Positions 39,614 through 47,821 are shown, numbered from the stretch's first letter. The stretch is DNA of 52,875 nt from Pirellulaceae bacterium (GCA_030748485.1 JASMLW010000544.1:1-52875), one strand, 5' to 3'. Notes: generated from the sequence alone by a model not told the origin. Numbers and translations: made by a program.

Positions 39614-40177
39614 GTGCTGGCGAAGGACGTTAAGAATGGCGCGGTTGTCAACTTTGAAGGCGCGCCGGTGATGATCGAGACGGTGAGCGTGCAGACGCCG
39701 TCGGCGCGGGGGGCCGCCACACTCTACAAATATCGCGGCCGCAACCTGGTCACCCGCCAGAAAATCGACATCACGCTGCGCGGCGGCGAGTCGCTGGATG
39801 AAGCTGACTTCGAACGCCGCCCCGTCAAGCTGATGTACACCGACGGATCGCAAGCCCATTTCCTCGATCAGAACGACTTCAACCAATACTCGCTCGAGCA
39901 AGAAGACGTGCAGCGAGAGTTGCAGTACGTGACGGAGGATCTGGAGGGCATGCTGGCGTTGATCTACAACGACGAATGCATCGGGCTGCAATTACCCACC
40001 GCCGTCGAATTGCAGATCACCCAGTGCGATCCGGGGGTGAAGGGGAATTCGGCGACATCGCGGACCAAGCCCGCCACTTTGGAGACGGGGATCACGCTCC
40101 AAGTGCCCGAATACCTGAAGCAGGGCGAACGAATTAAAGTGGATACCCGGACGGGCGACTACCTTTCTCGAGCCTGA
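39614..40177 (+). CDS. efpL: EF-P-like protein EfpL (YeiP)
   Basis: Three-domain elongation factor P paralogue. The loop QTPSARGAATLYK carries Arg32 at the tip, like E. coli YeiP (SPTARGAATLYK), not the modifiable Lys of EF-P. The C-terminus NKPATL-type segment here reads SRTKPATLETGITLQVPEYL, again YeiP-like. It relieves ribosome stalls by acting near the P-site; in E. coli EfpL acts at polyproline and related motifs. GTG start with GGAG nine bases upstream. 187 residues. Confidence 0.9.
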   Translation: MLAKDVKNGAVVNFEGAPVMIETVSVQTPSARGAATLYKYRGRNLVTRQKIDITLRGGESLDEADFERRPVKLMYTDGSQAHFLDQNDFNQYSLEQEDVQRELQYVTEDLEGMLALIYNDECIGLQLPTAVELQITQCDPGVKGNSATSRTKPATLETGITLQVPEYLKQGERIKVDTRTGDYLSRA

Positions 40178-40257
40178 CGAAACCTTTTCGCGTTTCTCGG
40201 GGTTTGGTTGAGTACGCCAAGTTGCCCCACCTCACAATCAACTGGAACGAGCCCGCT

Positions 40258-42537
40258 ATGCGACCTGACCTGCTAACGACCCTGCGAGCCACTCTGCGAG
40301 CCACCCTGCTCTTGCTAACCTGCGGAGCCGCTTTCGAAGTTGGCTTGGCTGCGGCCGCGGAGCGAAAAAAAACGCCGCCCGAGTCATCGATCGGCAAGCA
40401 GGTTGCAAACTTCGCGCTCTCGGACCAGCGCGGCCGCAATTGGACGCTCGAACAATTCGCCGACAAGAAGGTCGTGGTGGTCGCGTTCCTCGGCGTCGAC
40501 TGCCCGCTTGTGAAACTCTATGCGGCCCGGCTGGAGGAGTTGAGCCAGGAGTTCGCCGAGGGTGGAGTCGCATTTCTCGGCGTCAGCTCCAACCAACAGG
40601 ATTCATTGGCCGAGCTGGACCATTTCGTCCGCCAGAACAAGATCGCGTTTCCCATGCTGAAAGATGTCGGCAACCGCATCGCCGACCGCCTCGGAGCCGA
40701 ACGAACTCCGGAGATCTTCGTGCTTGACCAGCAACGGAAGGTGCAATACCACGGCCGTGTTGACGATCAATACACGTACGGAATTCAGCGTCCCAAAGTC
40801 AGGCGGCAGCACTTGAAACTCGCCATCGAATCGCTGCTCGCCGGCGAGCCGGTGGAGCTGGCGGAAACGCAAACAGTCGGCTGCCACATCGGCCGAATTC
40901 TAAAGCCGACCGGTGACGAATCGGTCACGTATTACAAACACATCGCGCCGATCTTGCAGGACAACTGCGTGTCGTGCCACCGCAGCGGTGAAGTCGCGCC
41001 GTTCGAGTTGATTGAGTACGACGAAATCGTCGGCTGGGCCGGCATGATCGCCGAGGTTGTCGAGCAGCGGCGGATGCCGCCCTGGCACGCCAATCCGAAG
41101 TACGGCCATTTCTCCAACGAATCGACGTTGTCCACTGACGAAAAGGAACTGATCTACGCCTGGGTCGAGGCGGGAGGTCCGGCGGGAGATGTCGCCGACG
41201 CGCCGCAGCCGCGAACCTTCGCGGACGGCTGGCAGATCGGCAAACCGGATCTTGTCGTCAAGATGTCCAGCAAGCCGTTCCGCGTGCCGGCGAACGGAAC
41301 GGTGAAGTATCAGTACTTCGTGGTCGATCCGGGTTTCAAAGAGGACAAATGGGTGAAGGCGGCCGAGTGCCGGCCCGGAAATCGCGCCGTCGTGCACCAC
41401 ATTATCGTCGCCGCCCGCTCTTCCGGCGGACGCGGCGGAGTTCACGGAGCCCCCGACTCGCATTGGATCTCCGCCACGGCCCCCGGCGCGCCGCCCATGC
41501 GATTGCCGCCGGGCATGGCGAAGAGGATTCCAGCCGGATCCAAGTTGCTGTTTCAAATGCACTACACGACCAACGGCACCGAGCAAAACGATCTCAGTTC
41601 AGTGGGCTTGGTGTTCGCCGATCCCGCAGAAGTCAAACACGAGGTCTCGACACAGGCTGCCTCGAAACGCCGAATTCGCATTCCACCGCACGCGGCGAAC
41701 CACAGGGAGGACGCCTCCTATCGATTCGAGCGCGACTCCCTCTTGCTGGGCCTCTTCCCGCACATGCATTTGCGCGGCAAGTCATTCAGGTACACACTCG
41801 TCTATCCCGACAATCGCCGCCGGATTCTGCTCGATATTCCAGCGTACGATTTCAATTGGCAAAACGGTTATCGGCTGGCTGAGCCCAAGATGATCCCGGC
41901 CGGCTCCAAACTGGAGTGCGTCGCCCACTACGACAATTCAGAGAACAATCCGGCCAACCCCGATCCCACGAAGACCATTCGCTGGGGAGATCAAACGTGG
42001 GATGAGATGATGATCGGGTATTTCGATATGTGTTGGGTCGAAGAGGTGTCGGCGGTCTCCCGCACCGATCAGTTCTTGGAGTCGATCGCCAAACAACAGG
42101 CTGCGGACTGGAAGTCACTCCGCCGCTCGGCTCTCGCCGCACCCGAGTCGGATGACGCGATGAAAAAATTCTCCGAGTCGATCCGGCGCGTATTCCCTCA
42201 AGTCGATCGGGTCGACTGGAGCATTGTCGAAGACGACAAGCTGCGCATCTTGCGAATCGCTCAACCCAAGAGCGAGCGCTCGCAACTGGCGGGCAAAGTC
42301 AGTGTCGGCGCCGCCGGCATGGCGTTGGCCGAGTACGGCAGGGGCGCCGAAATCGTGGCGCACGCGGACCTCGGCAAACAGCGCCACGGCGATCTGCGTT
42401 TCATGGCGCGGCGCTATCGCTCCAGCGCTCACGTGCCGCTGAGAATCGGTGAACAGACCGGAGTGCTCAGCTTCTGGAGCCGGGAGGGAAAGGCGTTCCC
42501 GACCGCAGCCGTCGATATGCTTGAGCGACTTCGATAG
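40258..42537 (+). CDS. Redoxin / cytochrome c / copper monooxygenase-like fusion
   Basis: 759 residues, exported (signal TLLLLTCGAAFEVGLAAAA). Redoxin fold at 45-195 with a single Cys in GVDCPLVKLYAARLEEL. A c-type heme site, CVSCH at 237-241, with SGEVAPFELIEYDE after it. A copper type II monooxygenase-like region at 325-600: HH at 380-381, MHY at 434-436, HMH at 502-504 and the MMIGYFDM segment near 584, matching the His/Met ligands of peptidylglycine monooxygenases. The last 130 residues look GAF-like (AHVPLRIGEQTGVLSFWSRE). Possibly an oxygenase fed electrons through the heme. Substrate unknown. Confidence 0.82.
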   Translation: MRPDLLTTLRATLRATLLLLTCGAAFEVGLAAAAERKKTPPESSIGKQVANFALSDQRGRNWTLEQFADKKVVVVAFLGVDCPLVKLYAARLEELSQEFAEGGVAFLGVSSNQQDSLAELDHFVRQNKIAFPMLKDVGNRIADRLGAERTPEIFVLDQQRKVQYHGRVDDQYTYGIQRPKVRRQHLKLAIESLLAGEPVELAETQTVGCHIGRILKPTGDESVTYYKHIAPILQDNCVSCHRSGEVAPFELIEYDEIVGWAGMIAEVVEQRRMPPWHANPKYGHFSNESTLSTDEKELIYAWVEAGGPAGDVADAPQPRTFADGWQIGKPDLVVKMSSKPFRVPANGTVKYQYFVVDPGFKEDKWVKAAECRPGNRAVVHHIIVAARSSGGRGGVHGAPDSHWISATAPGAPPMRLPPGMAKRIPAGSKLLFQMHYTTNGTEQNDLSSVGLVFADPAEVKHEVSTQAASKRRIRIPPHAANHREDASYRFERDSLLLGLFPHMHLRGKSFRYTLVYPDNRRRILLDIPAYDFNWQNGYRLAEPKMIPAGSKLECVAHYDNSENNPANPDPTKTIRWGDQTWDEMMIGYFDMCWVEEVSAVSRTDQFLESIAKQQAADWKSLRRSALAAPESDDAMKKFSESIRRVFPQVDRVDWSIVEDDKLRILRIAQPKSERSQLAGKVSVGAAGMALAEYGRGAEIVAHADLGKQRHGDLRFMARRYRSSAHVPLRIGEQTGVLSFWSREGKAFPTAAVDMLERLR

Positions 42538-42541
42538 CCTG

Positions 42542-42958
42542 ATGGACTGCGAACACGCGACTTCGCGGGCCCTGTTTGGCGAGTTGGCGCCATTCGCCGC
42601 CACGCGAGTCGACATGTGCCTCGATCGCGCCTACGTCGACTTGTTCTGCTTCGACTACCGCAACCGCCGGCGAAGTCCGGCCGTCATCCTCTGGCTGGCC
42701 GATCGGGCGAACGAGGCCTACCTGGAGTGGGAGCACCAACCCCTCGACGAAGATGATGATGATGACGAGTTGGCAGGCGTGCGCTGGGATGAATTCGCGA
42801 TCCCCGTCGCCGACAGTTGTGGCGTTGAGGATGCGGGACTTCCCTGGTTGGATTCCAGCGACCAACGGGAGCGGACGAAGTCGAACCGAGCGGCAGCTCG
42901 CTTTGTGAGTGGCACTGCCACTTTCGCCGACTTCGTCAAGATGCTGCGCCCAGCCTAG
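42542..42958 (+). CDS. Small acidic protein carrying an in-frame repeat
   Basis: 138 residues. The first 90 (VDMCLDRAYVDLFCFDYRNR, then SPAVILWLADRANEAYLEWE and an Asp run) look like an ordinary folded acidic protein. From about residue 93 to 127 the reading passes through a 106-bp dispersed repeat (CGVEDAGLPWLDSSDQRERT onward), then resumes as FADFVKMLRPA. The ATG follows the previous stop by four bases but has no clear ribosome site. Real gene status is probable, not certain. Confidence 0.6.
   Translation: MDCEHATSRALFGELAPFAATRVDMCLDRAYVDLFCFDYRNRRRSPAVILWLADRANEAYLEWEHQPLDEDDDDDELAGVRWDEFAIPVADSCGVEDAGLPWLDSSDQRERTKSNRAAARFVSGTATFADFVKMLRPA
42818..42923 (+). repeat. 106-bp dispersed repeat, copy inside a coding region
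   Basis: Begins TGTGGCGTTGAGGATG, contains GATTCCAGCGACC and a GAACCGAGCGGCAGCTCG hairpin-like core, and ends GGCACTGCCACTT. An inverted copy of the same length is at 43364-43469 and a decayed one at 12188-12278. The copies near 42.8 and 43.4 kb match at most positions apart from one variable patch after the first 16 bases. It lies wholly inside the gene at 42542. Confidence 0.85.
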
Positions 42959-42960
42959 AA

Positions 42961-43078
42961 CACCGACTCGCACAGCATCACCGACTCGCACAGCATCACC
43001 GACTCGCACAGCATCACCGACTCGCACAGCATCACCGACTCGCACATCTCCGCCGACTCGCGCATCTCCGCGGACTGA
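42961..43078. repeat. 18-bp tandem repeat array
   Basis: CACCGACTCGCACAGCAT occurs four times in a row (42961-43032), followed by degenerate units (CACCGACTCGCACATCTC, CGCCGACTCGCGCATCTC) to about 43078. It lies between the converging genes at 42542 and 43096, immediately after the former's stop. No coding value seen. Confidence 0.9.
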
Positions 43079-43095
43079 CAGAGATGCTCTGCGCC

Positions 43096-43242
43096 CTACT
43101 TCTTCGACTTCTTCTTCTTGGTCGACTTGGCGGTGGCTTTCGCGGCGGACTTCTTCTTGGCCGTCTTTCTGGTCTTCTTGCTGAAGATCTCGTCCCAACC
43201 GGCAGCGTATTTTTCGTTAGTGCCGACTCGCAAAATCGTCAC
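43096..43242 (-). CDS. Small Lys-rich basic protein
   Basis: 48 residues: VTILRVGTNEKYAAGWDEIF followed by a histone-H1-like tail of Lys/Ala/Ser/Thr (KKKSAAKATAKSTKKKKSKK). The GTG start has GAGG eight bases upstream. Such tails bind nucleic acid nonspecifically, and I recall similar short proteins in planctomycetes, though I cannot name a family. It sits between the two inverted repeat copies. Confidence 0.7.
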   Translation of the reverse strand: MTILRVGTNEKYAAGWDEIFSKKTRKTAKKKSAAKATAKSTKKKKSKK

Positions 43243-43324
43243 GGCTTTGGCCTCGTCAATAAAGATGCAAAGAGATAAAGGTGAACACCACCAAAAACGC
43301 CGCATCTCGCATAGAAACGCGGCT

Positions 43325-43339
43325 CACAGTCCAACTGTG
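43325..43339. promoter_or_regulatory. Perfect short inverted repeat upstream of the Lys-rich gene
   Basis: CACAGT-CCA-ACTGTG, a 6-bp dyad with a 3-base spacer, lies about 83 bp upstream of the GTG start at 43242. It could be an operator, but the evidence is only the symmetry. Confidence 0.25.
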
Positions 43340-43363
43340 ATAACGACCGCTGGGAAGCTGGTC

Positions 43364-43469
43364 AAGTGGCAGCGCCACACACAGAGCGAGCTGCCGCTCG
43401 GTTCGACTTCGTCCGCTCCCGTTGGTCGCTGGAATCGATTGAGCAAAGTCTCACATCCTCAACGCCACA
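43364..43469 (-). repeat. 106-bp dispersed repeat, inverted copy
   Basis: Same element as 42818-42923 on the opposite strand, equal length. Here it is intergenic, between the Lys-rich gene and the 3' end of ettA, 40 bp from the ettA stop. On the - strand it can also be read through as CSIDSSDQRERTKSNRAAAR, close to the peptide at the coding copy, but no gene appears to use this frame. Confidence 0.85.
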
Positions 43470-43509
43470 AGGGCCGTAGGTCGCCCAATTGCCGGAAAGG
43501 CCGCGGGCG

Positions 43510-45183
43510 TTATTGCCGCAGTTTCTTGTAGCGGAATCGGCGTGGCGCATCGGCGGAGATTCCCAGCCGTTCGCGCCGTTGCTGCTCGTACGTCTGGTAA
43601 TTCCCCTCGCACCAATGGACGTAGGCGTCTCCTTCGAAGGCCAGCACATGGGTGGCGATGCGGTCCAGGAACCAGCGGTCGTGACTGGTCACCACGACAC
43701 ACCCGGCGTAGTTCAGAATCGCTTCCTCCAGAGCTCGTAGCGTGTCGACATCGAGATCATTGGTCGGCTCGTCCAAGAGCAGGACATTGGAGCCGCGGCG
43801 GAGGAGCTTGGCCAAGTGGACCCGGTTTCGCTCGCCGCCGGACAATTCGCCGACTTTCTTTTCCTGATCGACGCCGCGAAAGTTGAACCGGGAGACGTAG
43901 GCCCGCGAGTTGATTTTGCGGCCGCCCATTTCCAAATGCTCGTAGCCGCCCGATATCTCCTCGTAGACCGTCTTCTCGGCGGCCAACGCGTCGCGGGTCT
44001 GATCGACGTAGCCGAGTTCCACGGTCTCGCCGACCCGCAGGCCGCCCGAGTCGGGCGCGTCCTGACCGGTCAGCATGCGAAACAGCGTCGTCTTGCCGGC
44101 TCCGTTGGGGCCGATCACGGCGACGATGCCGCCCGGAGGCAAACGAAAATTCAAGTTCTCCATCAACTGATTGTCGCCGAACCCCTTGTTCAAACCCTCC
44201 GCTTCGATCACGAGATCGCCAAGCGTCTTGCCCGGCGGGATCTGGATTTCGAATTCGTCCGGTCGCTCCTCGAATCCCGCCGAAGCCAATTGTTGGTAGG
44301 CCTTGAGCCGCGCTTTACTCTTGGCTTGCCGGGCGCGGGGAGCCATCCGGATCCAATCGAGCTCCCGTTCGAGCGTCTTTTGCCGAGCCGCGCTGGAACG
44401 TTCTTCCCGCGCCAGCCGCTGTTGCTTCTGCTCAAGCCACGAGCTGTAGTTGCCCTCCCACGGGATGCCCTCGCCGCGATCGAGTTCGAGAATCCAACCG
44501 GCCGCATTGTCCAGAAAGTAACGGTCGTGAGTCACCGCGACCACCGTGCCAGGATAGCTCGACAAGTGTCGCTCGAGCCAGGCGACGCTGTCCGCATCGA
44601 GATGGTTGGTCGGTTCGTCGAGCAGCAACAGGTCCGGCTGTTCGAGCAACAACTTGCACAACGCCACTCGACGCCGCTCGCCGCCCGACAACGTGGCGAC
44701 TTCCGCTTCCCGCGGCGGCAAGTTCATGACGTCGAAGGCAATCTCGATTTCCCGATCGAGCTCCCAAGTGTTGGTCGCTTCGATTTGGTCCTGTAGGCGA
44801 GCCATCTCGTCGCACAGCTTCTGCATCTGGTCGTCGTCCATCGGCTCGGCTAACGCCTCGCTGATCTCGTTGTAACGAACAACTAACTGGCGTCGCGACT
44901 GGACCGCTTCCTCGACATTGCCCCAGACATTCTTGTCGGGATTCAGTTCGGGCTCTTGGGCGAGAAAGCCTCGAGTGAATCCATCGGTCAGCCGCGCGTC
45001 GCCGTCGAAGTCGTCATCCAACCCCGCCATGATCCGCAACAGCGTGCTCTTGCCCGCCCCGTTACGGCCCAGCACACCGATCTTTGCGCCTGGATAAAAC
45101 GCCAGCCAAATATCTTTCAGCACCTCGCGCTGTCCGCGCTTTTTAGTGAGGTCGGCGATTGTGAAGATGTACTGCTTGCCCAT
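43510..45183 (-). CDS. ettA: Energy-dependent translational throttle protein (ABC-F)
   Basis: Soluble ABC-F protein that binds the ribosomal E site and gates elongation by energy state. Two ABC domains: Walker [14 protein letters not shown] and [13 protein letters not shown]; signatures [16 protein letters not shown] and [16 protein letters not shown]; Walker [13 protein letters not shown] and [12 protein letters not shown]. The inter-domain linker ([20 protein letters not shown]) and the second half match the EttA group. 557 residues, as usual. A -10 box lies upstream at 45251-45256. Confidence 0.95.
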   Translation of the reverse strand: MGKQYIFTIADLTKKRGQREVLKDIWLAFYPGAKIGVLGRNGAGKSTLLRIMAGLDDDFDGDARLTDGFTRGFLAQEPELNPDKNVWGNVEEAVQSRRQLVVRYNEISEALAEPMDDDQMQKLCDEMARLQDQIEATNTWELDREIEIAFDVMNLPPREAEVATLSGGERRRVALCKLLLEQPDLLLLDEPTNHLDADSVAWLERHLSSYPGTVVAVTHDRYFLDNAAGWILELDRGEGIPWEGNYSSWLEQKQQRLAREERSSAARQKTLERELDWIRMAPRARQAKSKARLKAYQQLASAGFEERPDEFEIQIPPGKTLGDLVIEAEGLNKGFGDNQLMENLNFRLPPGGIVAVIGPNGAGKTTLFRMLTGQDAPDSGGLRVGETVELGYVDQTRDALAAEKTVYEEISGGYEHLEMGGRKINSRAYVSRFNFRGVDQEKKVGELSGGERNRVHLAKLLRRGSNVLLLDEPTNDLDVDTLRALEEAILNYAGCVVVTSHDRWFLDRIATHVLAFEGDAYVHWCEGNYQTYEQQRRERLGISADAPRRFRYKKLRQ

Positions 45184-45250
45184 ACCTGCGAAGTGGTTAA
45201 GCCACTCCCCGTGCGTTCGTCCAAAGTCTCAAGACGACGAAGAAACGAAG

Positions 45251-45256
45251 ATTATA
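45251..45256 (-). promoter_or_regulatory. -10 hexamer for ettA
   Basis: TATAAT on the - strand lies 68 bp before the ettA ATG and just downstream of the terminator at 45299-45332. This places ettA in its own transcription unit. The -35 region is poor. Confidence 0.5.
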
Positions 45257-45298
45257 GGTGGCTGGAAGCAATCGCTGCACCCGTCGTGTCGCGACGAC

Positions 45299-45332
45299 AA
45301 AAAAAGGCCCGCCGCTGGGAACGACGGACCTT
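45299..45332 (-). terminator. Intrinsic terminator upstream of ettA
   Basis: An 11-bp stem (AAGGTCCGTCG with CGGCGGGCCTT, two G-U pairs), a 7-base loop and seven T on the - strand (plus-strand A at 45299-45305). It stops whatever is transcribed toward ettA from 45340-45580. Confidence 0.8.
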
Positions 45333-45472
45333 GGAGGTGCGCAGATGCCATGTCGCCTGGGTGTGTGCAGGGCGAGCGGGTGAGGATGCTCGAGCCCAAA
45401 CGGACGATGGCGGAGTGAGGTTTGCGGCGCTGGGTGCTGGCCGCACTTAGGGGATCGACGCCGCCCATCTGC
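45299..45472 (-). ncRNA. Candidate structured small RNA B, ending in a terminator
   Basis: On the - strand nested helices can be drawn: an outer 7-bp stem GCAGATG (45466-45472) with CATCTGC (45341-45347), an inner CGAC/GTCG pair, a hairpin closed by TGCGGC/GCCGCA (45423-45445) and another at 45370-45397 (GGGC plus GAGC pairs with a 2-base bulge). It ends in an intrinsic terminator at 45332-45299. There is no protein frame of quality. The family is unknown; it does not show the SRP, RNase P or tmRNA signatures I know. Confidence 0.4.
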
Positions 45473-45580
45473 TTCAGCCACGTTTTTCGTCATCCGACGA
45501 ATAACCGTATCAACCGCTAGTCTTCGTCCACTCTTCGCATATTGTCTGCGGGGGCCAAGTGGCGACGCGCGGAAGACAAT

Positions 45581-45625
45581 AAAAAAAGCGAGCGTACGTT
45601 TCCTGGAAGAGAAACGCATGCTCGC
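45581..45625 (-). terminator. Intrinsic terminator downstream of guaA
   Basis: A 15-bp stem with one mismatch and one wobble (GCGAGCATGCGTTTC with GAAACGTACGCTCGC), an 8-base loop and seven T on the - strand. It lies about 265 bp after the guaA stop. Confidence 0.88.
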
Positions 45626-45842
45626 TTGCCTCAAAAGGATCGAAATCCTTTACGCGTTGTGCAGGGCGCCCAACCCCGCAGGAGGCAGTGTTTCCAACCG
45701 GACAAGGAGAATCACCACCCACCGCAATAATCGATCGGCACGGGAGATTGAGAACAACCACGTTTTTCGGCACGCCCCGAAAACTTCGCTGAGGTTGCCC
45801 AACTTAGCACGTCGCCTCAATCTCGCCCTTCGCTCCGCGAAG
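45581..45842 (-). ncRNA. Candidate structured small RNA A or structured guaA 3' UTR
   Basis: Downstream of guaA on the - strand come a CTTCGC-GGA-GCGAAG hairpin (45842-45828), a 9-bp perfect stem GAGATTGAG/CTCAATCTC (45824-45816 with 45752-45744) enclosing a GTTTTCGG/CCGAAAAAC hairpin (45784-45762), then further short hairpins and a strong terminator at 45625-45581. It may be an independent RNA or the guaA tail. A weak TTGGTT / TGAATC pair precedes it near 45875-45852. Confidence 0.4.
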
Positions 45843-45889
45843 ATGATTCACACGCCTCAGCGAATGAAACCAACGTCTTCGAGCTACCC

Positions 45890-47476
45890 CTATTCCCACT
45901 CGATGGTCGCTGGCGGCTTGCTGCTGATATCGTAGACGACTCGGTTCACGCCGCGGACTTCGTTGATGATGCGAGTCGAGATCCGCGCCAACAGGTCATA
46001 CGGCAGGCGACTCCAATCGGCCGTCATGAAGTCGTCGGTGTCCACGCTGCGAATGGCAATCGCCGGCTCGTACGTTCGGCAGTCACCCATCACGCCGACA
46101 CTCTGCACAGGCAGCAGCACGGCGAAAACCTGCGATGTCTGGCGATAAAGATCCGCCTCTTTAATCTCGTTAATCAATATGTCGTCAGCTTCGCGGAGCA
46201 CATCCAACCGCTCACGCGTCACCTCGCCCAGGCAGCGGACAGCCAATCCCGGGCCGGGGAACGGATGACGCCACACCAGATCCTCGGGCAACCCCAACTC
46301 GATTCCCAACCGCCGCACTTCGTCCTTGAACAAGTCTCGCAGCGGCTCGATCAACTCGAATCCCAGTTCAGCCGGCAAGCCGCCGACGTTGTGGTGAGTC
46401 TTGATGGTGTCCGCGGGCCCGTCGACGGCCGCTCCGCTTTCAATGACATCCGGGTAGAGCGTGCCTTGGGCGAGGAATTTTGCGTTCGAAATTCCTTCCG
46501 CCTCCGCGCGGAAACAGTCGATGAACGCATGGCCAATTCGCTGTCGCTTTTCCTGAGGATCGGTAACGCCCGCCAACGTGTTGAGAAACAACTCCTCGCC
46601 GTCAACGACGTGGAGGTCGGTCCGAAAATGATCGGTGAACTCACGCACGACCGTATCCTGTTCGCTCTTGCGCAGTAGACCGTTGTTGACCAGGATGCAG
46701 GAGAGCTGATCGCCGATCGCTCGATACAACAAAGCCGCTGTCACTGACGAATCAACGCCGCCGGACAATCCGCAGATCACACGAGCGTCACCAACCCGCT
46801 CGCGAATGGCGGCGATCGTCTGAGCCGCGAAGTCGCCCAGCTTCCATGCGCCGACGCACTGGCAAACTGAGATGAGGAAGTTTCGCAGCAACTGGCCTCC
46901 CGCCGGCGTGTGTGTCACCTCGGGATGAAACTGCAGCCCGTACACGGGGAGCTCGTGGTGCTTGACCGCCGCCACGGGGCAGGTGTCGGTGGCCGCCAAC
47001 GGTACGAACTGTTCGGAGACTTTCGGGAGTTGATCGCCGTGGCTCATCCAAACCTGCGTCTCGTCCGGCAGCCCGGCGAATAGTTCATTCTCCGCCGATA
47101 CTCGGCAAACGGCCCGTCCGAACTCACGAGTCGGAGTGCTGCCCACCTGTTCACCGAGCGCCTCACAAGCTAACTGCATGCCGTAGCAAATCCCGAGCAC
47201 GGGAATTCCCAAACGAAAAATGGCTGGATCGCACTGCGGCGCGCCTTCCGCGTAAACGCTGGCTGGTCCGCCGGAAAGGATGATCCCTTTCGGTTGCAGC
47301 TCGCTGATCCGCTCGGCGGTCAAATCGTGGCGAACGATTTCGCAATAGACGTTTTGCTCGCGAACGCGGCGAGCGATGAGTTGGGCGTACTGCGATCCGA
47401 AGTCGAGCACCAGGACTCGCTCGTCGCTCACCAACGCGGCAGGTGGGACCTGTTGAGGAGTGGTTGAATTCGTCAT
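45890..47476 (-). CDS. guaA: GMP synthase (glutamine-hydrolysing)
   Basis: Aminates XMP to GMP using glutamine and ATP. The amidotransferase half has [15 protein letters not shown] with the catalytic Cys and a later His/Glu pair in QFHPEVTHT. The ATP-pyrophosphatase half begins [15 protein letters not shown]. The C-terminal dimerisation domain ends [10 protein letters not shown], the canonical end. Start at the ATG with GGAGG eight bases upstream; length 528. Leader hairpins lie upstream. Confidence 0.95.
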   Translation of the reverse strand: MTNSTTPQQVPPAALVSDERVLVLDFGSQYAQLIARRVREQNVYCEIVRHDLTAERISELQPKGIILSGGPASVYAEGAPQCDPAIFRLGIPVLGICYGMQLACEALGEQVGSTPTREFGRAVCRVSAENELFAGLPDETQVWMSHGDQLPKVSEQFVPLAATDTCPVAAVKHHELPVYGLQFHPEVTHTPAGGQLLRNFLISVCQCVGAWKLGDFAAQTIAAIRERVGDARVICGLSGGVDSSVTAALLYRAIGDQLSCILVNNGLLRKSEQDTVVREFTDHFRTDLHVVDGEELFLNTLAGVTDPQEKRQRIGHAFIDCFRAEAEGISNAKFLAQGTLYPDVIESGAAVDGPADTIKTHHNVGGLPAELGFELIEPLRDLFKDEVRRLGIELGLPEDLVWRHPFPGPGLAVRCLGEVTRERLDVLREADDILINEIKEADLYRQTSQVFAVLLPVQSVGVMGDCRTYEPAIAIRSVDTDDFMTADWSRLPYDLLARISTRIINEVRGVNRVVYDISSKPPATIEWE

Positions 47477-47499
47477 CCTGCTCACCTCCGTGTTGGGCG

Positions 47500-47568
47500 C
47501 TGCGAGTTGACCCCGAAACGCAGAAGTCCCGCCGGCGAAAGGACGGGACTAGAGAAAGGAAAATTCTA
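47500..47568 (-). promoter_or_regulatory. Structured guaA leader with -10 box
   Basis: On the - strand TAGAAT (47568-47563) is a likely -10. The transcript would then begin near 47556 with two adjacent hairpins, AGTCCCG/CGGGACT (47550-47525) and CTGCG/CGCAG (47523-47500), before the ribosome site of guaA. Neither hairpin is followed by a T-run. It might regulate translation or mRNA stability; no known riboswitch family matches by eye. Confidence 0.35.
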
Positions 47569-47731
47569 ACGCAGCCGAGCAGAGGCGAAAGGTGCAGACC
47601 CAGAAATCGGCGTCCTCAAGCCCCCTCTAAACGATGCCGCCAACTAGCCCAACTCGCGGCCGCAGCCAACCATCGCGAAAGTTTTCGCAATTCGCAAACC
47701 CTGTCTTTTAAACGGCTTATGGCTCAATCAG

Positions 47732-47759
47732 TTGCATTCGCGGCAGCGCTAACTATCAT
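47732..47759 (+). promoter_or_regulatory. Candidate sigma-70 promoter for surE
   Basis: TTGCAT (47732-47737) and TATCAT (47754-47759) with a 16-bp spacer lie about 60 bp before the surE ATG at 47822. The rest of the 345-bp guaA-surE gap holds the guaA leader and nothing else recognised. Confidence 0.45.
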
Positions 47760-47821
47760 AAACACTTGCACCTCTCTCGAGCCTCCTCGTTCCCGTTCCG
47801 GCCCTTCCGGCGCCGAAATCC

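Noticed and set aside
42961-43078. Possible CRISPR array
   Set aside because: Units are contiguous with no spacers and no cas genes are near.
42467-43198. 243-codon - strand frame with a repeated RVGDAV peptide
   Set aside because: The repeat peptide is simply the 18-bp tandem array translated backwards; the true gene on this strand is the short Lys-rich one in another frame.
45510-45773. 87-codon - strand frame inside the guaA-ettA gap
   Set aside because: It crosses a strong terminator hairpin and its T-run, and has no ribosome site; the structured RNA reading explains the region better.
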